NCBI GenBank assembly: GCA_002778195.1
Contig: PCDI01000003.1
Location: 2,439,913-2,503,912 of the forward strand
Reading direction: 5' to 3'
From: Raffaelea ambrosiae
Taxonomy: Eukaryota > Ascomycota > Sordariomycetes > Ophiostomatales > Ophiostomataceae
Length of the DNA: 64,000 bases
Made by a program: the position numbers and the translations under genes. This document shows, in pieces, positions 9,532-19,583 of this stretch. Every line of letters starts with the position of its first letter. Positions within the stretch are counted from its first letter, which is position 1. The notes under the pieces were generated by a model that was not told the origin of the DNA, made no database searches, and saw nothing but the letters and a program-made list of their open reading frames with translations.

Positions 9532-12058
9532 CTACGCATCTTCGTCCTCTGTCGTGTCGCCCTGGTCGGGCATCTGGTCCATGATCCACTCGTGCATGTC
9601 CTCGGCATGCTCTTTGAGCATCCGGTTGAGGCCCATGAATGGACTCTTGACCACGTCGCCGAACCGCCGCTTGTTGATCTTGCGGATGAACTCGGTGGCC
9701 TGCCAGCAGGCGTGGTCGCTGCCGACGTACACGCGTGAGTGTGTCTTGTACCATTGGCTCAGGTCCGGGTCGGCGTCACTCTTGATGGCACGCAGACTGC
9801 CGCTGACAAAGTTGACCACGCCCGTGACGCGAGACTTGCAATCTGGGCAAGTTAGACCCAAGAAGATAGGAAGGGAAGGGAGGCAAAGAAGAAAAAGAGG
9901 AAGAAGAAGTAAAGGAGGAAATAAACAGCCGGCGGCTTACCTCTATTCACAAGCAGCACCTTCACGCCCAGGTAGGCATTGCCCACACCCATGACAAAAA
10001 TCTGCTGCGCCGACTCGGCTATCTGCAGGTAGTTGTCCCAGATGTAGCATACCAGCTCCTGGATCTGCGCCTGCATGACCTCCTCGCTGATCCGGGGGAT
10101 GTGCGACTCGCTGTCATCGGGCTGGGTGTAGTAGTGTGGAACGTTAATGTCAATCACACCAAACCCTTGCTCAATGGCCCAGTCAATGTAGGGCATGACT
10201 CCGTCGTTCTGCCCAGTGTTAGAAAGAAACAAGAATAAACAGGCCAGAAGAGTAGAGGAGCCATTCTTCGGAGATGATCGACTTACCATCCACGCATTGT
10301 GCGAGTCGACCGTGTTGTCGAGCACGTCGGGCTGTGCCACAACTTCGGGCCTGGGAATGTTAGGCAAAGAGAAGGTAAAAAAAAAAAAAAAAAAAACCCT
10401 TCTTCGGACCTCCAAACTTACGGATCATGGATAATCAGCATAATCTTCGGCGCCATATGCAGACCCCTAGTGACGAGCACCTGGTCTTCAAACGACTTGA
10501 CAATCGTCGTCCGCTGCACAAACATGGGAAACATGCCGTACTTGACAGACAGCAGGTGTCGCTGGAAGGTCCGCACCACGTCGTGCAACCGCAGCGCGCC
10601 CTGCGCTTGCAGCTCCGGCACGTCCACAATGCCAGGCCGCATGCACTCCCAGTACGGTGCCTGGTGCGCCTGCACCCGGGCCAGCAGCCGCGCCGCGTCC
10701 TTGCGCAGCTTGGGCACCTCAAGCCGGGGCGGCGGCTCGCCCATCAGCGTGCGCGCCACCGACAGCGCGGACGCCGAGATGGCTGCCAGGTTGTACCCGC
10801 CCTCGAGGCAGACCGAGACTTTTCCGCCCGCCAGCGACATCAGCATGTGCGTCATGTGGGCGTAGCAGGGCGGCGACACAAAGCAGCCGCCGAGCTCGTC
10901 GCCCGCGGCGGCATCGAAGCCGGCCGAGATGATCACGAGGTCCGGGTTGAACTCGTTGGCAATGGGCATGATGATCTTCTGGAACGCGGCCAAGTACTCG
11001 GCGTCGCCCATGCCCTGCTCGTCCCAGCCAATGTTGACGTTGCGGCCCAGACCGGGCCCGGAGCCGCACTTGTCAATGTTGCCGTCGGGCGTGGACGCGT
11101 TCGTCGGCGTGCCCGGGTAGAACTGGCCGTCCAGGTAGACGTGCAGCGAAATATACAGCACGTTGGGGTCGTCGTAGAACATGTTCTGGGTGCCGTTGCC
11201 GTGGTGCACGTCCCAGTCGAGGATCAGCACCTTACGGCACAGGTCCGGGTACTCGCGCTGGCACACGCGCGCCGCAATGGGCACGTTGTTGAACAGGCAG
11301 AAGCCCATGGGCTGGTCGTACTCGGCGTGGTGGCCCGGCGGCCGGATCACCGCAAACGCATTCTTCACGTCGCCGCGCACCACCGCCTTACACGTCTCAA
11401 TGGCGCCGCCCGCGGACAGCAGCGATGCCTCATACGTCATGCTGCCTACGTACAACGAGTCCCGACCCTCGTCCATCACCTTACTTATAAGGCGCAGCTC
11501 GTAGGTGGGTTTCGTCGACAGGTCCTTGACCCAGTGGAAGTGCCGCGGGTGGTGCACCAGCAGAATCTCGTCCTTGGTCGCGTCGCGCGCCGCAATCCGC
11601 CACATGTACTTGGTCGGGCACTGGCGGATGATCCGCGCCAGCTCCGCATCGGATCCCGTGTACACCAGGCCGGCTTTTTTGAAGGCCGCCATGATCTCCG
11701 AGATGCGCGCCGGGTCTTCGGGATGGTGCGGCCCCGGACCAAAGTCGGCATTCGCGTGCAGCTTCATGCGGTCGTCGTAGCAGCAGCCCGTAGGCAGCAG
11801 GCCACGTCTCCGGAAGTCGGTCGGGTACGTGATCACCTCGTATGTGCCGTCAACAGATAGTAAGTCGTCTGTCGAGGTCGTGTGCCGCGTGGACTGTCCG
11901 CCAAAGCCGTTCGTCGTGGTCGACGCTGTCGGCGGCGGTGGCGGCTCCATGGAGCCATGGTTGCGGCTCGGTGGCTTCTGGTCTTCCTGCTGCTGCTGCT
12001 GCTTCTGGCTCGCCGTCTCGGTCCCGTCCATCACGACATCGTTGTCGGCTGCGTCCAT
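9532..12058 (-). CDS. hda1: Class II histone deacetylase HDA1 (Clr3/HDA-1 type)
   Basis: Zinc-dependent lysine deacetylase of the Hda1/Clr3 class, acting on histone tails in silent chromatin. Four exons: 10422-12058, 10287-10350, 9941-10208 and 9532-9842; the introns are 71, 78 and 98 nt with GTAAGT/GTAAGC donors. The product is 759 aa. Residues 1-70 are Gln/Pro/Thr-rich. The catalytic domain spans about 95-440: RPPGHHAEYD (239-248, paired active-site His 243/244), LDWDVHHGNGTQ (zinc ligands Asp283 and His285) and SAGFDAAAGDE (third ligand Asp382). All catalytic residues are present. The C-terminal part (YIDWAIEQGFGVIDINVP and HACWQATEFI) is the Arb2-like domain typical of fungal HDA1 orthologues. 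In Neurospora this enzyme works with chromodomain protein CDP-2 and HP1; a chromodomain gene lies 9.4 kb away here. Confidence 0.96.
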
Positions 12059-13540
12059 GGTGGCAGCGAGACAAGTGGGAGGAGAGGGAGAGACGGCTCG
12101 TCTCTCCCCTCAAGCTTGGGGTGGCAAGACCAGATGGACAGCGAGGAGAGAGAGGTGGCAGAAAAGGGACAAGGTGCAGCTGCCAGCAAGAAATTCAAAG
12201 GGGTCACTGGCAAGCAGGCCTTGGGCAAGTGTGCTTGCGTTACTGGCCGAGCTGCACGGAAGCCGCACAGAAGCTATCCTGTGCTCAGCAAAGCTGGAGC
12301 AGACTGCAGAAAGCGCAGCAGGCAAGAAGCGAAAGCCCTGGCATGTGTGTTAGCTGTGCATCAGACCCGGGAGTGGAGGAAATAATGCAAGTCGAAATTA
12401 GTGCGCCGATGCGGCGAGGAGGCGTCTAAGACAGCATGTAGACAGATTGGCAGAAGAAAGAAGCTCAAGACACCCAGGCAGCTGTCCGGACAGGGGAAAT
12501 GCTCTGCAGATACAAAGTTCCAAGTCCAGGAGCAGTTCCGGACAGAGGGGAGGGGGACATGGGGCAAACGATAGAGCTGTTGTCGAAAGATGGGAGCCCA
12601 GCTCATCTCTCGTGAGATCAAAGGTGGCGCATAGCTTGGCCATAAGTCGCAAGCAGGCAAAAATGCAAGCTGGGGCCAGTGGGAGCTCCGGAGTCCAGTA
12701 CAGTGGCTTACCTTGGGAATGCCGTAGAAAATGAGCGGGCTTTCTGAGCACAAAGTGCGCGGAGTCGCTCACAATGAGAAGGCCTGTCTTCTCTTGGTTC
12801 CGTCTGGGAGCTCGTCTCTTTTGGGTCTCCTTTTTTTTAAGGCTTGCGCGTAGCTGAAAAAGCGCGGTGTCGAAAAAAAACTTAAAGCCAGAGACAAACA
12901 GGAAGCTGGTTTATATCCTCAGGGGTGCAATGTATATACGGGCCGCGTGGGGAAACGGCGGGCGTGGTGAAGATGCTCGTTTAATAGAAGAAAAAGGGCG
13001 GTGGTGAGAGTGAGGCAAAGGAGAAGGCGACGAGTGAAAACAAAGCCAGGCTATTGTTTGGTGGCTTGTGTTTTTCTAGGTTCGGCAGCAGGGCCAGCAG
13101 GCTGGGGCACCTGATTGGCGGGGCCGGGCCATTGGGAGACGGTGCTAAAGATTTTAGACGGCGACTTGTTTTTGGCAGGAGCCATCTAACTACTGGTACA
13201 GGCCGTAGGCTGGCGAGCCACAGGCCATGTAGTGCAGTCATCTCCAGGCTCTTGGTCACATATAACAAGCACACAACAGCACATTTCAGATGGACATAAG
13301 TGAGTTGAGATGGCAAAGACAAATCGCACATTATAATAAGATCTATGAAGAGCAAAAAGAAAATGGACACTGTTTGCTGGCTGCTGGATGCTAAAGAGCT
13401 GAAAGTTCACACAAGCAACCATCAGTAGAGACTTGCAGCTCGAGGCCCTTGCAAAGCCCCAAGAACCAGCACCAACTAACACGTCTATCAGAAATGAAAC
13501 CCCGAAACTGCTGGGTCGTCTAGTAACACCCGCACCTCCG
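12059..13540. other. Intergenic: HDA1 leader/promoter
   Basis: No coding frame I trust. A good minus-strand donor (AAG then GTAAGC near 12708) suggests that the HDA1 leader could contain a large 5'-UTR intron. 12970-13540 is the 3' flank of the F-box gene. Confidence 0.5.
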
Positions 13541-13579
13541 CCTGACCCTCCTGACCCTCCTGACCCTCCTGACCCTCCT
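13541..13579. repeat. 9-nt CCTGACCCT tandem repeat at F-box gene 3' end
   Basis: Four perfect units of CCTGACCCT plus a partial fifth. The array abuts the F-box stop codon (TGA, complement of 13579-13581) and would be transcribed as GA/GT-rich 3' UTR. Confidence 0.95.
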
Positions 13580-15030
13580 CATATACGCGGATTCAGCATC
13601 CCAGGCGGGATCTCCGGGCGGAAACCAAAGAATGTCTCTTCACGGCGCCAGTCCAGGCCATGTCCAGTCATTTCGCTGATCTGCCCGATCGTCTTCTTCT
13701 TCCCCTTCATCTCCCTTCCCTCTCCCTCATCCTCTGTCACCTCGCTCTCGTCAGCCTCTTCACCTTCTTCCTCTTCGCAACCTGCCTCGTCGTCACAGTC
13801 CAGAATGCCGCCCCGGCACTCCACGCACTCCCACGTGTACCCCGGCATGCACATGGAGCTCGCCACCTTTTGCGCCAGTGCCGGCTGCTCCGTCTGCAAC
13901 CGCAACCACCGCTCCAGGCTCACGCACGACAGCGCGCTTGACAGGCTCTCCGTGTCCGCCTCGAACTGTGGGTGCCGCTGCCGGATGTCCTGGATCAGCC
14001 GCGCCTTCGTGTACTTGTGCCCGTTCTCCAGGTAGTGCAGCAGCTCGTCCGGCGGCAGCTTGCTCACCGTAGCCACCACCACGCTGTTGTCTAGCTGCTC
14101 GCCCCAGCCAATGCGTGCCGCGTCCTTTTCGGACAGTGTAAAGTCCGCGCTGATCCGCACGTTCTCAACCGACGGACACAGCGTCAGCGTCACAATGTCC
14201 TCCACCGTGTTCCACAAGTCTCGCAACTCTCCCAGCTGGCTGTTCGGTAGCACGCGCAGCTGGTTGATGCGCGGGTCCCGTCCGGCAGGGACAAACACGT
14301 TGGGCCGCCGCAGCTCGCCATGGAAGTAGTAGGCATAGCGCATCCAGTTGTACAGTGCTCGCCGCAGCCGGAAGCTCTCGTCTGGTGACAAGCTGCGTGT
14401 AAGCTGCGGTGATGCGTTGAACCGGTGTCGCGGGAAGATGCTCTCCCAGCCGCGCACCGTCTGGCAAACGGCGATCACCCGGTCAATGTCTGTGGTGTCG
14501 TTGAGACGCACTTCAGCGCAGGTGATCTTCATGGCCAGCGTGCTGCCCGGACAGTGGCTCGGCAGCGTGCCACCGGGACACAGCACCACGTTCTTGCGGC
14601 GGATGCGCTTGTCCAGCCACGTACCCCAGGGCACATCCCGGTCGGCTGGTGATGCTTTGACCACCTGCAGCAGGCCATCCAGCGGGCCGAACTCTTCGGC
14701 TGCGATGCTCAGCACAATTGACGCTCGGTTCGCCCGGAAGATGTTGCCGAACCGGCGGCTGGTTGCCGCGAGACTGAATGCCGTCTGCAGGTCCAAATTC
14801 CGGAATACCTGGACAAGCACTTCCACAGGTGTGCGGTTCAGAGCAGCCGACACGGCCAAGCCCGGCTGCTGCGTCTTCTTCGCGTCGCCAGTCTTGGGAG
14901 ACCGCAGCACGAGATTGGTTTCCCGGGCTGGAGAAGGCAGGCCGCGCCCGCCTAACCCACTGGGCTTGTCGTATGGGTCGGGGCTGTAGTGCGCCGCACG
15001 AGGCGGCAACATACAGGCTGCTGCAGACAT
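13579..15030 (-). CDS. F-box protein
   Basis: Single-exon gene of 483 aa, likely substrate receptor of an SCF ubiquitin ligase. The F-box is at residues 65-103: NRTPVEVLVQVFRNLDLQTA followed by SLAATSRRFGNIFRANRA, with the usual L-P/V-E-L and hydrophobic spacing that contacts Skp1. No WD40 or leucine-rich repeats are visible after it. The remainder contains a Cys/Trp segment (PGYTWECVECRGGILDCDDEAGC) and a strongly acidic stretch near the C-terminus (EEEEGEEADESEVTEDEGEG). Many Pezizomycotina have families of such orphan F-box proteins whose substrates are unknown. The frame is open nine codons further upstream without an ATG, so the ATG at 15030 is the first one. Confidence 0.85.
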   Translation of the reverse strand: MSAAACMLPPRAAHYSPDPYDKPSGLGGRGLPSPARETNLVLRSPKTGDAKKTQQPGLAVSAALNRTPVEVLVQVFRNLDLQTAFSLAATSRRFGNIFRANRASIVLSIAAEEFGPLDGLLQVVKASPADRDVPWGTWLDKRIRRKNVVLCPGGTLPSHCPGSTLAMKITCAEVRLNDTTDIDRVIAVCQTVRGWESIFPRHRFNASPQLTRSLSPDESFRLRRALYNWMRYAYYFHGELRRPNVFVPAGRDPRINQLRVLPNSQLGELRDLWNTVEDIVTLTLCPSVENVRISADFTLSEKDAARIGWGEQLDNSVVVATVSKLPPDELLHYLENGHKYTKARLIQDIRQRHPQFEADTESLSSALSCVSLERWLRLQTEQPALAQKVASSMCMPGYTWECVECRGGILDCDDEAGCEEEEGEEADESEVTEDEGEGREMKGKKKTIGQISEMTGHGLDWRREETFFGFRPEIPPGMLNPRI

Positions 15031-15567
15031 CTTTGGTAGCAGCCCAGCGGCTCGCAATCGAGAAAGGATAAAAAAAAGTTTCTCAGAGCCCTTGTATAAC
15101 GAAACTCCTTGTACTCCAGTCTATTCAACAAGAGCCAGAGGTCTAGACGGATGCAGAGAAGTGCAGGCTCAACAAATATGTAAAGAATAGATGGAAAGCA
15201 AGGGAGGGAAATATTGGCAAAGGTGGTCGTCTTCAAAGGTTTATATGAGTGAACCGTTGAAGGTTGTTGTCTGTCATGAACACATTGTTAGCTCTGGAAA
15301 AATAGAACCTGGAGATAAAGAAACAAAAAAAAAAAACTCGAAACAAACTGACTCTTGCTGGAACAGATGGTGATGCTGAAATGGTTGTCGAAGTTGCGTA
15401 CTAGCTATGGGCGTAGACAAAATCGACGCAGTAAATGTTTGGTTGGGTTTGGTGAAATGTGTAGAAATGAATTGAAAACAAGATAAAAAACAACAGTCGT
15501 TGCTGGTGTCTCTCTCCACGGCTGCGATGCCACAGATGCGAAACGTAGGAAGTTGGTTCGTCGTCTC
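15031..15567. other. Intergenic: F-box gene 5' flank
   Basis: Leader and promoter of the F-box gene plus the 3' flank of the candidate small gene. It is AT-richer, with an A-run at 15327-15337. Nothing else is supported. Confidence 0.6.
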
Positions 15568-15806
15568 CTACGGCTCTGCCAGCGCCTCGATAGAATCCTC
15601 AATGTCCTATCAAAGCGCTCGACCCGTCTTCCTCTCACGCGGCCTCAAACAACACGTACCCCGCCGTTGGGGCTCTCCAGAAAGCTTGAAATGCAAGTGT
15701 CATAGTTGGTGTTTTTGGTGGTGCTGCTCATCGAGCGGCTGGCCAGACTGGCCGTCGTGTTTATGGGTGCCATAAAGGCTGTCTTGCTCTCAGGCACGGC
15801 AGCCAT
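15568..15806 (-). CDS. Candidate small protein, 61 aa, two exons
   Basis: Proposed from sequence only. Exon 1 (15660-15806) opens with an ATG and encodes 49 residues starting MAAVPESKTAFMAPINTTA and ending SFLESPNGG. A donor GTACGT follows in phase 0. A 53-nt intron (15607-15659) ends in GATAG, and exon 2 (15568-15606) encodes DIEDSIEALAEP followed by TAG. Codon choice in exon 1 is strongly C/G-ending, like the neighbouring genes and unlike the flanks. The product would be polar and Ser/Thr-rich with an acidic end, with no signal peptide or membrane segment. Without splicing the frame stops within three codons of the donor. I do not recognise a family. The intron lacks an obvious CTAAC branch site, the main weakness of the model. 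Confidence 0.45.
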
Positions 15807-16441
15807 CGTCGGATTGGAGGATGGAGAGGATGGGGATGCGCAAAAAGCGGCAGATGGATTAGATGGCAGATGGATTAGATGGCAGATGGATTAGATGGCA
15901 GATGGATTTAGGGGTTGAAGATGCAGGGCGATGAAGTGTCTGAAAATGAGAGACTGTTGTTTGGTTGACGTGGAAAAAAGACAAAAAGGAGTGTTGACAG
16001 ACGGGAAGGCAGGTATGACTCGAATAGGGGACGCGTCGGAGCTCTTGCTTTATATGTCTGCTGTGACCCTGCTGTATGACGAGCTTAATGCCCAGCAACC
16101 AAGATGAGTCAGCCAATTTAAAGGGGGAATGGTCACGTGTGCACATGGCGAGCCGCAATGGCTGTCCATGCCCGTACTTTTGCTGTACTTCTAATTTTGT
16201 TTTCCTAAAATACCTGCGAGTAAATATGAAACGAGAAACTCCAAAAGGATGCGCAAAACTTAAATGAATGCTGGAAAGAAAGGATACAGCAATGAACAAA
16301 AAGAGAAAAGAAGCCACACAAGAACGCCTCCAAGGGGGGAATCGCAAGCAATACACACAAAAAGTTCCGAAGTTCTTTCGTACTTTTTAATCTTCCTTGT
16401 CAAGTGATATTTTTATGCTTTCGGTCCTCTCCCCACCCCGT
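15807..16441. other. Intergenic: between small gene and BRX1
   Basis: Contains the 16-nt tandem array (15849-15910) and otherwise AT-rich sequence that would be the promoter side of the small gene and the 3' flank of BRX1. No coding frame supported. Confidence 0.6.
15849..15910. repeat. 16-nt tandem repeat GGCAGATGGATTAGAT
   Basis: Almost four copies of GGCAGATGGATTAGAT in direct orientation; the last copy diverges after 12 bases. It begins about 43 bases upstream of the ATG of the candidate 61-residue gene, so it would sit in that gene's leader or core promoter. Confidence 0.95.
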
Positions 16442-17569
16442 CTATGCAAACAGCCCTTTGGTGTCGAACGAGTTGCGAGATGGCCGCCGAGAGCTGTCCG
16501 TCCGCAAGCCCAGGTCGGTCTTCTTGGATATCCGGCTCCGCTGCTGGTCGGCACGCACGTTGTGGCGCTCCGCCTTCTTCTTGCGCAGATCCGAGCGCAC
16601 CTGGTTGGGCGACACGAACTGCTTGTTCTCGTAAATAATGGGGCCGCCAAATGCGCCCTCCTGGATGACAATCGGCGTCAGCACAAACCGCGGGCCGATC
16701 TCGACCAGGCTGATCTCGGTGTCCTTGGAGTCCTTGTTGTTGCGAGCAGCCGCCGCGGCAGAAGCCTTGGTCTTCTTTCCTTCTTCGTCGTCGGCGGTTT
16801 CTTCGGTAGCAGTAGCACCCTTGCCCGGCTCGACCTCATTGATCTGGTAGTTGCGCACCCACACCTTTCCGTCGGCGATGGTGAAGCCCATGACGTGGTC
16901 GATGAATGGCTTGGACCGCCGGGCGCCCTGCGGGACACCGAAAATGTGCAGGAACAGCTCCTTCATGACCTGTAGATGCGGCTGGCTGTCAAAGGCGGCG
17001 TCAAACGAGAGAATGGGACGCGAGCCCTTGAGGCAGTTGCCGGTGAATTGCAACTCCTCCATCGTGTGCACTGATTTCGTTAGGACGGCTTAGGCAGGCT
17101 TCTTGAGCAGACGTTGGATGAAAATACTCACTGTTCTGAACGTGCATCTTGACGGTCGGTCCGTTTGGCACTTTGCTCATCCACATGTACAGATCCTGGC
17201 CCTTCCGCGCCTCCATAAACAGACAGTTGTTGCAGTTGTACAGCTCGCACAGCTCGTTCAGCTGGAAGAGTTTCGTTTTCGAGTCAAACTTGGCGTCCTT
17301 GCGGCTGTGGGGCATCATCGAAGCCAGGTCGTTCAAAAGATGCCGGTGTCTTTGGAAGAGTTAGCTCGAGGAAATCAGGCCATGGAAAACAGCCGGAATA
17401 GAGGGACAAGGTGACAAAAAAAGAAGCAAGAAAGATCAAACTCCACGAACCTGTAGGTGACGCCTCTCGACGATAAAATCAGCACGCGCTGCTTGTTCTT
17501 TGGGCGAGCGCTCTGCTCGCCCGTCTTCTCGCCATTGGCCTTGGAAAGTGATTTATATACGGACGCCAT
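16442..17569 (-). CDS. brx1: Ribosome biogenesis protein BRX1
   Basis: Nucleolar Brix-domain protein required for 60S subunit assembly, binding pre-rRNA together with Ebp2. Three exons: 17451-17569, 17132-17349 and 16442-17070; introns of 101 and 61 nt. Total 321 aa. The Brix domain starts at about residue 27 with KQRVLILSSRGVTYRHRHLL, which is created by the first splice, and continues through DLASMMPHSRKDAKFD, LNELCELYNCNNCLFMEARK, DLYMWMSKVPNGP and FTGNCLKGSRPILSFD. The segment HIFGVPQGARRSKPFIDHV is characteristic of BRX1 among Brix proteins. A low-complexity Ala/Lys/Glu insert (about 190-225) interrupts the domain before LVEIGPRFVLTPI. The first intron uses an AAG acceptor, less common than CAG/TAG, but it is required by the conserved sequence on both sides. 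Confidence 0.96.
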
Positions 17570-18343
17570 TTCTATCTTCTGCCGTCGGAAAATGGTGATG
17601 TCCTGTGTTTGGTCGCAAACTTTCAGCGGTTCTGGACCAGGTAACAAAAAAAAAAATACTGCCGTCCCACAGTGAACATTTTTGGGTTTTCTGCGGGTGT
17701 AAAGAGGAGCTAGTCCAGACGCGGAAAGCGGTGTGAGAGTGATGTGGAGCTGCCTCTGGTACACCGACAACTCGGTACTCGAATTGCTGGCCGCGTTTCA
17801 CCATATGTGTTGGCAGAATTGGCACAATGCTCTCATTCTCCCTCCAGCGTCGTAAGAATGATGTGTATTAGGAACTACACTGATCATTTATGGGACCAGG
17901 ACCGGGCATTCTCTTTATTCTTTTTTTCTTTCAGGGAATATGAGCAGAGGCAAAACACTGACAAAAACAAGGAAAGGGCGTATAGTATGTTGGGAAAGAA
18001 AACACCATCCTGACAGGGAAAAAAAAAAGAAAGAGAAAACACAAAAAACGGAATGATGAAAAGGAAAACTGGAAAAAAACTGAAGAACGTCCAAGGTCAA
18101 TCTCGTAGAAAACGACGTGCAGTGCTCGTATCGAATATTCCTGCGCCTCCCCCCATAGGTGGTTTCGTCTGTCATACTTCCTTCACGTTAAAAAAAGACG
18201 GACATGCACAATCGTCTCCGGCCAATACACGGTACGCCATGGATCGAGTCCCAGTCCCTCTCTGCCCAATGCCACACTCCCGTTGTCCCAAAGTACATCT
18301 ACTACCAGGATGATTCCCATTTCTGCCAAGTTCGAAATCACGC
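17570..18343. other. Intergenic: BRX1 promoter and RAB11 3' flank
   Basis: 774 bases. Nothing coding is supported. A-rich and T-rich runs at 17645-17655 and 17915-17935; the RAB11 3' UTR would occupy the right end. Confidence 0.6.
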
Positions 18344-19583
18344 TCAACAACATTTGCCGCCCTTGTTGGCAGAGTCGTCGGCGGGCTTGCTGAGGGAGAT
18401 GCTCGTGCCGGCGCCGATGTTGGCCTGGGCAGCGTCGCCGCTGTCGAGAGCCTTGCTGGAGACGATACGGTAGATCTCTGTGGGAAGGAGGGTTAGTCTT
18501 TATCCAAAGGGCGGCGCAAGAGGATGTGTAGGTGTCCATTTGTACCTGTCAGGATGTTCTGGAAGGCAAGCTCGACGTTGCTGGCATCAAGAGCCGAAGT
18601 CTCGATAAAGGAGAGGTGGTTTTCGCCTGTGGGATCACGTTAGCACAACCGTACACGCTGCCGGCCACACCAGTTGGACAGTGAAAACGGGGTCGGCCAC
18701 ATACTGGCAAATGCCTTGGCCTCTTCTGTGGGCACGGCCCGCAGGTGCCGCAAATCGCTCTTGTTGCCGACGAGCATGATGACGATGTTAGCGTCGGCAT
18801 GGTCTCGCAGCTCCTTCAGCCACCGCGTGACGTTCTCGTAGGTCTGGTGCTTGCTGATGTCGTAGACGAGAAGCGCGCCGACAGCGCCGCGATAGTAGGC
18901 CGAGGTGATGGCGCGGTACCGCTCCTGGCCGGCGGTATCCCAGATCTGTGCCTTGATGGTCTTGGAGTCGACCTGGATGGACCGGGTGGCAAACTCGACG
19001 CCAATGGTCGACTTGGAGTCCAGGTTGAACTCGTTGCGCGTGAACCGGCTCAACAGATTGGACTTTCCGACGCCGGAGTCACCGATCAGGACAACTGGAG
19101 GGCGAGGAAAAGAAAACGGTGTCAGCAACAGATTCCCAAGTAAAACCATTCGCCGGGAGACGCCTCTCTGCTTCATCGTGTATGGCCGTCTTGATTTCGC
19201 AGTCTGCCTGCCGCGCACAAAGGACCACGGTCTGTCCTCCGAGCTTGCTGATACGTGGCCGCGGCTGTCCGCATCCAGACATCGAACCCGTCCAGGTGTC
19301 CTCGTCGCACGATTCGGAGAAGAAAGGAGGCCGTGTCTCACCTTTGAAAAGAAACTGCGGAGAAGAGCAGCGTCAGTAAAGATACGTCTAGAGAGCATGC
19401 AAGAGGCCGCAAGCCGTCAGGTCGGCGACAGCGGGATGCGGCCAGAATTGTGGTGATGCCAAGTCGGGGCGACAGACACCAAAGAAGGGGCGGTGGAGAG
19501 GGGTTCAAGGGGGGAAAACGCAGAAAAAGGAGGGGATGCAAAGGGTCTTCTTCGCTGCTTACATCGTACTCGTCGTTCGCCAT
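18344..19583 (-). CDS. rab11: Rab11 small GTPase (Ypt31/32 orthologue)
   Basis: Ras-superfamily GTPase of the trans-Golgi and recycling endosome, controlling post-Golgi secretory vesicles. Five coding exons: 19563-19583 (21 nt), 19342-19354 (13 nt), 18705-19094, 18546-18626 and 18344-18477; the product is 212 aa. The first two exons encode only MANDEYD and FLFK, together the invariant Rab11 N-terminus. Nucleotide motifs: GDSGVGKS (16-23), switch II WDTAGQERYRAI (63-74), NKSDL (122-126) and ETSAL (150-154). Switch I includes SKSTIGVEF. The C-terminus ends GGKCC, a double-cysteine geranylgeranylation site. Introns are 208, 247, 78 and 68 nt. All phases agree and the total length matches the family. 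Confidence 0.97.

Noticed and set aside
9076..9738. + strand Leu/Phe-rich ORF with apparent membrane segments
   Set aside because: Produced by translating the polypyrimidine tract (TTC/CTT/CTC codons) and the antisense of the HDA1 last exon.
10427..11860. Antisense ORF of 477 codons over HDA1
   Set aside because: Shadow of the GC-rich HDA1 exon; no domain, and the sense strand encodes an intact deacetylase.
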